From Crocinitomicaceae bacterium (lineage in GTDB: Bacteria; Bacteroidota; Bacteroidia; Flavobacteriales_G; Salibacteraceae): DNA of 16,472 nucleotides. Numbering within the stretch: the first letter of the stretch is position 1; each line of letters opens with the position of its first letter. The notes under the pieces were generated by a model. It was not told the DNA's origin. It saw only the letters and a list, made by a program, of their open reading frames with translations, and ran no database searches. The position numbers were made by a program, and so were the translations under genes. Positions 14,086 through 16,472 of the stretch are shown here, one piece after another. The DNA is taken from the NCBI GenBank assembly GCA_018623405.1, contig JAAZVO010000032.1:1-16472 (forward strand), given 5' to 3'.

Positions 14086-14709
14086 TTAAGCTTCAGCAGA
14101 TTCTTCAGCAGCAGCTTCGGCTCCTTCAGCACCTTCTTCTTCATCCTCATCATCTTCAGCAACAGCCGTTCTAGAAGTTTTCACTGAAATAACCACATCG
14201 TTTGGCGGATCTAAAAACTGAAGACCTTCAACTTGAATTTCTTTAACTTTTATAGATTGTCCAATTCTTAATGGAGCTATGTTTATTTCGATATTATCAG
14301 TTAAAGCACTTGGTAAACCTTTTACCTTTAGTCTTCTTCTGTTAATATTTAATTTACCACCATTAATAACACCTCTTGCGTTACCTAATGTTTTAATTGG
14401 AATTGAAATTACTACAGGTGAGTCGTCAGTAATCATTAAAAAGTCTGCATGTGTTACTTTATCAGTTACCGGATGAAACTGAATGTCTTGCAAAATTGCT
14501 TTTGTAACTTCTCCATCAACATCAAGATCAATTAAATACACATTAGGCGTGTAAACAATGTGGTTAAATTGTCTCTCGTCAATTTGTAATAATTTTTGTT
14601 CGTTGCCTCCATATAAAATGGCAGGAACCATTCCTTCTTTTCTAATAGAGTTAGCAGCTTTTTTTCCTGCGTCGTTTCTCAATGAGGCTTTAACAACTGT
14701 AGATTTCAT
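14086..14709 (-). CDS. rplY: 50S ribosomal protein L25/general stress protein Ctc (long form)
   Basis: The 207-residue protein binds 5S rRNA in the large subunit. The N-terminal L25 domain (about 3-95; GKKAANSIRKEGMVPAILYGG, LQDIQFHPVTDKVTHADF) is followed by the C-terminal TL5/Ctc beta domain (about 97-180; VVISIPIKTLGNARGVINGGKL, LRIGQSIKVKEI). A very acidic Ala/Glu tail (184-207) ends it, as is common in Bacteroidota. It starts 10 nt after prs, with AGGA just before the ATG, one of the few recognisable ribosome-binding sites here. It is the middle gene of prs-rplY-pth. Confidence 0.97.
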   Translation of the reverse strand: MKSTVVKASLRNDAGKKAANSIRKEGMVPAILYGGNEQKLLQIDERQFNHIVYTPNVYLIDLDVDGEVTKAILQDIQFHPVTDKVTHADFLMITDDSPVVISIPIKTLGNARGVINGGKLNINRRRLKVKGLPSALTDNIEINIAPLRIGQSIKVKEIQVEGLQFLDPPNDVVISVKTSRTAVAEDDEDEEEGAEGAEAAAEESAEA

Positions 14710-14719
14710 TTTCCTAAAA

Positions 14720-15652
14720 TTAAACTATAAAGTGTGAACTTATTGATTCATAATTAACTACTCCGTTAAGTACCGATGCAAAAATATCGGCTACTGAGAG
14801 TACTTTTATTTTATCAGACTCTTTTCTTAAAGGAATTGTGTCTGTAACATACAAAGCTTCAAGCTTTGATTTTTCAATTCTATCGTATGCAGGACCTGAT
14901 AATACAGGGTGAGTGATAAAAGCATTAACGCTTTTAGCTCCCATATCCATCATAATATCAGCCGCTTTCGTTAAAGTTCCTGCAGTATCAATAATGTCAT
15001 CAATTAAAATTACATTTTTATCAACTACATCCCCAATAACGGTCATGTTTTCAACCTTATTTGCAACCTTCCTTTGTTTGTAAGAAATGGCTAAATCACA
15101 ATTCAAGAATTTAGCGTAAGCATTTGCTCTTTTGGTTCCACCTGTATCCGGAGCTGCAACTACAGGGTCTTTTAGTCCCATATTTTTTATGTAGGGTAAA
15201 AATATGGTTGAGGCAAAAAGATGGTCAACAGGTACTTCAAAAAAACCTTGAATTTGATCTGCGTGCAAATCCATAGTTACAATCCTATCAACTCCCGCAG
15301 CAGTCAATAAGTTAGCAACCAACTTAGAGCCAATAGAAACCCTTGGCTTATCTTTTCTATCTTGCCTAGCTAAACCAAAGTATGGCATAACCGCAACAAT
15401 AGTTTTAGCAGAGGCTCGTTTAGCAGCATCAACCAACAATAACAATTCCATTAAATTATCAGCCGGTGGAAAAGTTGACTGAACAATAAAAACTACATCA
15501 CCTCTTACGGTTTCTTCAAATGAGGGTTGAAACTCACCATCACTAAACCTTAAAACAGAAACTTTTCCGGATTTTATCCCAAAACTTTCTGCAATTTTAT
15601 CACCAAGATATTTGGAGGCGGTGCAAGAAAATATTTTTACGTTAGTTGACAC
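14720..15652 (-). CDS. prs: Ribose-phosphate pyrophosphokinase (PRPP synthase)
   Basis: The 310-residue enzyme transfers pyrophosphate from ATP to ribose 5-phosphate, giving PRPP for purine, pyrimidine, NAD, histidine and tryptophan synthesis. Visible motifs are the N-terminal VLRFSDGEF (33-41), YFGLARQDRK (91-100), MDLHADQIQGFFEVPVDHL (127-145; catalytic-loop His130), APDTGGTKRA (167-176), and the PRPP-binding loop VILIDDIIDTAGTL (214-227). Length and order match class I PRPP synthases. The start is a GTG (15652), which gives the family-like MSTNVKIF opening; no ATG competes. It leads the prs-rplY-pth operon and is divergent from the PKD lipoprotein gene. Confidence 0.98.
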   Translation of the reverse strand: MSTNVKIFSCTASKYLGDKIAESFGIKSGKVSVLRFSDGEFQPSFEETVRGDVVFIVQSTFPPADNLMELLLLVDAAKRASAKTIVAVMPYFGLARQDRKDKPRVSIGSKLVANLLTAAGVDRIVTMDLHADQIQGFFEVPVDHLFASTIFLPYIKNMGLKDPVVAAPDTGGTKRANAYAKFLNCDLAISYKQRKVANKVENMTVIGDVVDKNVILIDDIIDTAGTLTKAADIMMDMGAKSVNAFITHPVLSGPAYDRIEKSKLEALYVTDTIPLRKESDKIKVLSVADIFASVLNGVVNYESISSHFIV

Positions 15653-15671
15653 AGCTTTTTAAAAAGGGCTG

Positions 15672-15679
15672 CAAAGTTA
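15672..15679 (-). promoter_or_regulatory. Candidate -7 element for prs-rplY-pth
   Basis: TAACTTTG (15679-15672, - strand) matches TAnnTTTG exactly. A start about 5 nt downstream would leave a leader of roughly 14 nt before the GTG. No -33 element sits at the normal distance: a TTTG at 15692-15689 is only 9 nt away, and the next TTG is 31 nt away. Only the -7 supports this. Confidence 0.35.
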
Positions 15680-15831
15680 ATTATTTATCAAAAGCTTTTT
15701 GTGAATGATTCAATACCTTTTTTAAAATAAGAGAAAAAAGTAAAGTTGCGGTAACTAATTCTCCAAAAAAATACTGTAAATATCTGATATACAGCAATTA
15801 GTAAAACTTTTTTCTCAGATAAAAATATCTC

Positions 15832-15839
15832 TATTTTTG
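15832..15839 (+). promoter_or_regulatory. Candidate -7 element for the PKD lipoprotein
   Basis: TATTTTTG matches TAnnTTTG and ends 8 nt before the ATG at 15848, so the mRNA would have almost no leader. No TTG is found at the expected -33 position. In AT-rich DNA such a motif can occur by chance. Confidence 0.25.
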
Positions 15840-15847
15840 AAGGCAAC

Positions 15848-16472
15848 ATGAAGTGGTTAAAAATATTTCTGTTTACACTGCCAATTTTTTTGCTTGCAGG
15901 ATGCAAAAACAACAAAGGAGTAGATGTAAAATTCACCTATCAAGTACAAAATGGAGGTATAGTAGTTTTTACCAATCTTACTTCAGGTTTAGTAGATGGT
16001 TATCAATGGGCTTTTGGTGATGGAAACACATCTGTTGATGCCTCACCAATACACAGATATTTAAAATCCGGCACCTATGTAGTAACTCTTTCTGTAAGTG
16101 GAAAAAGCGGGGCAGGTTCAACAGAAGAAACAATAGAAATAGTTTTTGATGATTTTAATCCGCTTGAAGGGCACATTACTTTCGATGATGCTGATGGTTG
16201 CGTATATGCCATCAATCAGTATTCCTATGAAGCCGATGATTTGGGTAATAAGGTTCAAAATAAATTCGCTCAAGGTGTAGCTACATTTTTTGATGATGAT
16301 AGGTTTTTAGTTTCTGCCGGGTTGGTTTCAGTGAATGGTTTTAATTTGGAGTTAGGAAGTAATAATGCTTACAGTTTTTCTGCTGATGACTCAGTTTTTA
16401 ATACAGCAGATACCATGTTTTACTTTACAGGAGATGTAAATTGGAGTATTTATGGAGGAAATGGTTTTCCCC
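15848..16472 (+). CDS. PKD-domain lipoprotein (5' part, runs off the window)
   Basis: The frame is open from the ATG at 15848 to the window end (208 codons, no stop). It starts MKWLKIFLFTLPIFLLAGC, a lipoprotein signal peptide with lipobox LAGC and acceptor Cys19, followed by KNN. A PKD (Ig-like) domain follows at about residues 27-98, with the diagnostic YQWAFGDGNTSVDASPIHRY and GTYVVTLSV. The remaining residues (from about 105; GHITFDDADGCVYAINQYSYEADD) are not recognised. PKD domains on Bacteroidota envelope proteins usually act as spacers or in protein or glycan contacts. It is divergent from prs. The C-terminal part, and so any enzymatic domain, lies outside the window. Confidence 0.85.
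   Translation, partial: MKWLKIFLFTLPIFLLAGCKNNKGVDVKFTYQVQNGGIVVFTNLTSGLVDGYQWAFGDGNTSVDASPIHRYLKSGTYVVTLSVSGKSGAGSTEETIEIVFDDFNPLEGHITFDDADGCVYAINQYSYEADDLGNKVQNKFAQGVATFFDDDRFLVSAGLVSVNGFNLELGSNNAYSFSADDSVFNTADTMFYFTGDVNWSIYGGNGFP

Noticed and set aside
15688..15936. 82-codon - strand open frame between prs and the PKD lipoprotein
   Set aside because: Composition is Phe/Ser/Lys-rich as expected from AT-rich DNA, and its 5' part is antisense to a good lipoprotein signal peptide.

Overview
The window looks like a chromosomal segment from an AT-rich member of the Bacteroidota, probably Flavobacteriales-like. The reasons are a TonB-dependent receptor with an N-terminal carboxypeptidase-regulatory-like domain, lipoproteins with short lipoboxes (LFSC, LAGC), a LamG protein with a type IX secretion (T9SS) sorting domain, a PKD-domain lipoprotein, a DUF6089/PorG-like gene, the gene order prs-rplY-pth, few Shine-Dalgarno sites, and TAnnTTTG-type promoter elements. 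The taxon is inferred from gene content, not from a marker gene.

Left part (1-2392, + strand): an accessory surface module. A lipoprotein of unknown family (348-1460) overlaps by 17 nt a predicted signal-peptide/beta-barrel-like protein (1444-2274). The window opens with the last 30 codons and 3' flank of a second copy of that protein, so the module is probably tandemly duplicated. A run of 15 T lies upstream of the lipoprotein, inside what may be its promoter spacer.

Centre (2393-8912, - strand): a VOC-fold protein followed by a TonB-dependent receptor, preceded by a class Ia ribonucleotide reductase pair (nrdB then nrdA). A strong - strand intrinsic terminator follows nrdA, with a candidate promoter for the VOC gene directly against it. 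The 3' end of nrdA carries a degenerate repeat, period about 43-46 nt, that echoes the redox-active CSG tail.

Middle (8913-11965): a 377-nt non-coding stretch with an inverted repeat upstream of nrdB; a DUF6089/PorG-like gene that lacks an ATG and has an in-frame TGA; a cysteine-rich DUF3109 gene; and, divergently, a LamG protein exported by T9SS.

Right part (11977-16472): housekeeping genes. Single-chain glycyl-tRNA synthetase converges without any gap on pth, the last gene of a prs-rplY-pth operon (PRPP synthesis, ribosomal protein L25/Ctc, peptidyl-tRNA hydrolase). Divergent from prs, a PKD-domain lipoprotein starts and runs off the window.

Most of the window is ordinary. The points most worth checking are the duplicated lipoprotein/barrel module with its poly-T tract, the interrupted DUF6089 gene, the repeat at the nrdA 3' end, and the terminator-promoter overlap before the VOC gene. 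No CRISPR array, insertion sequence, tRNA or rRNA was seen.
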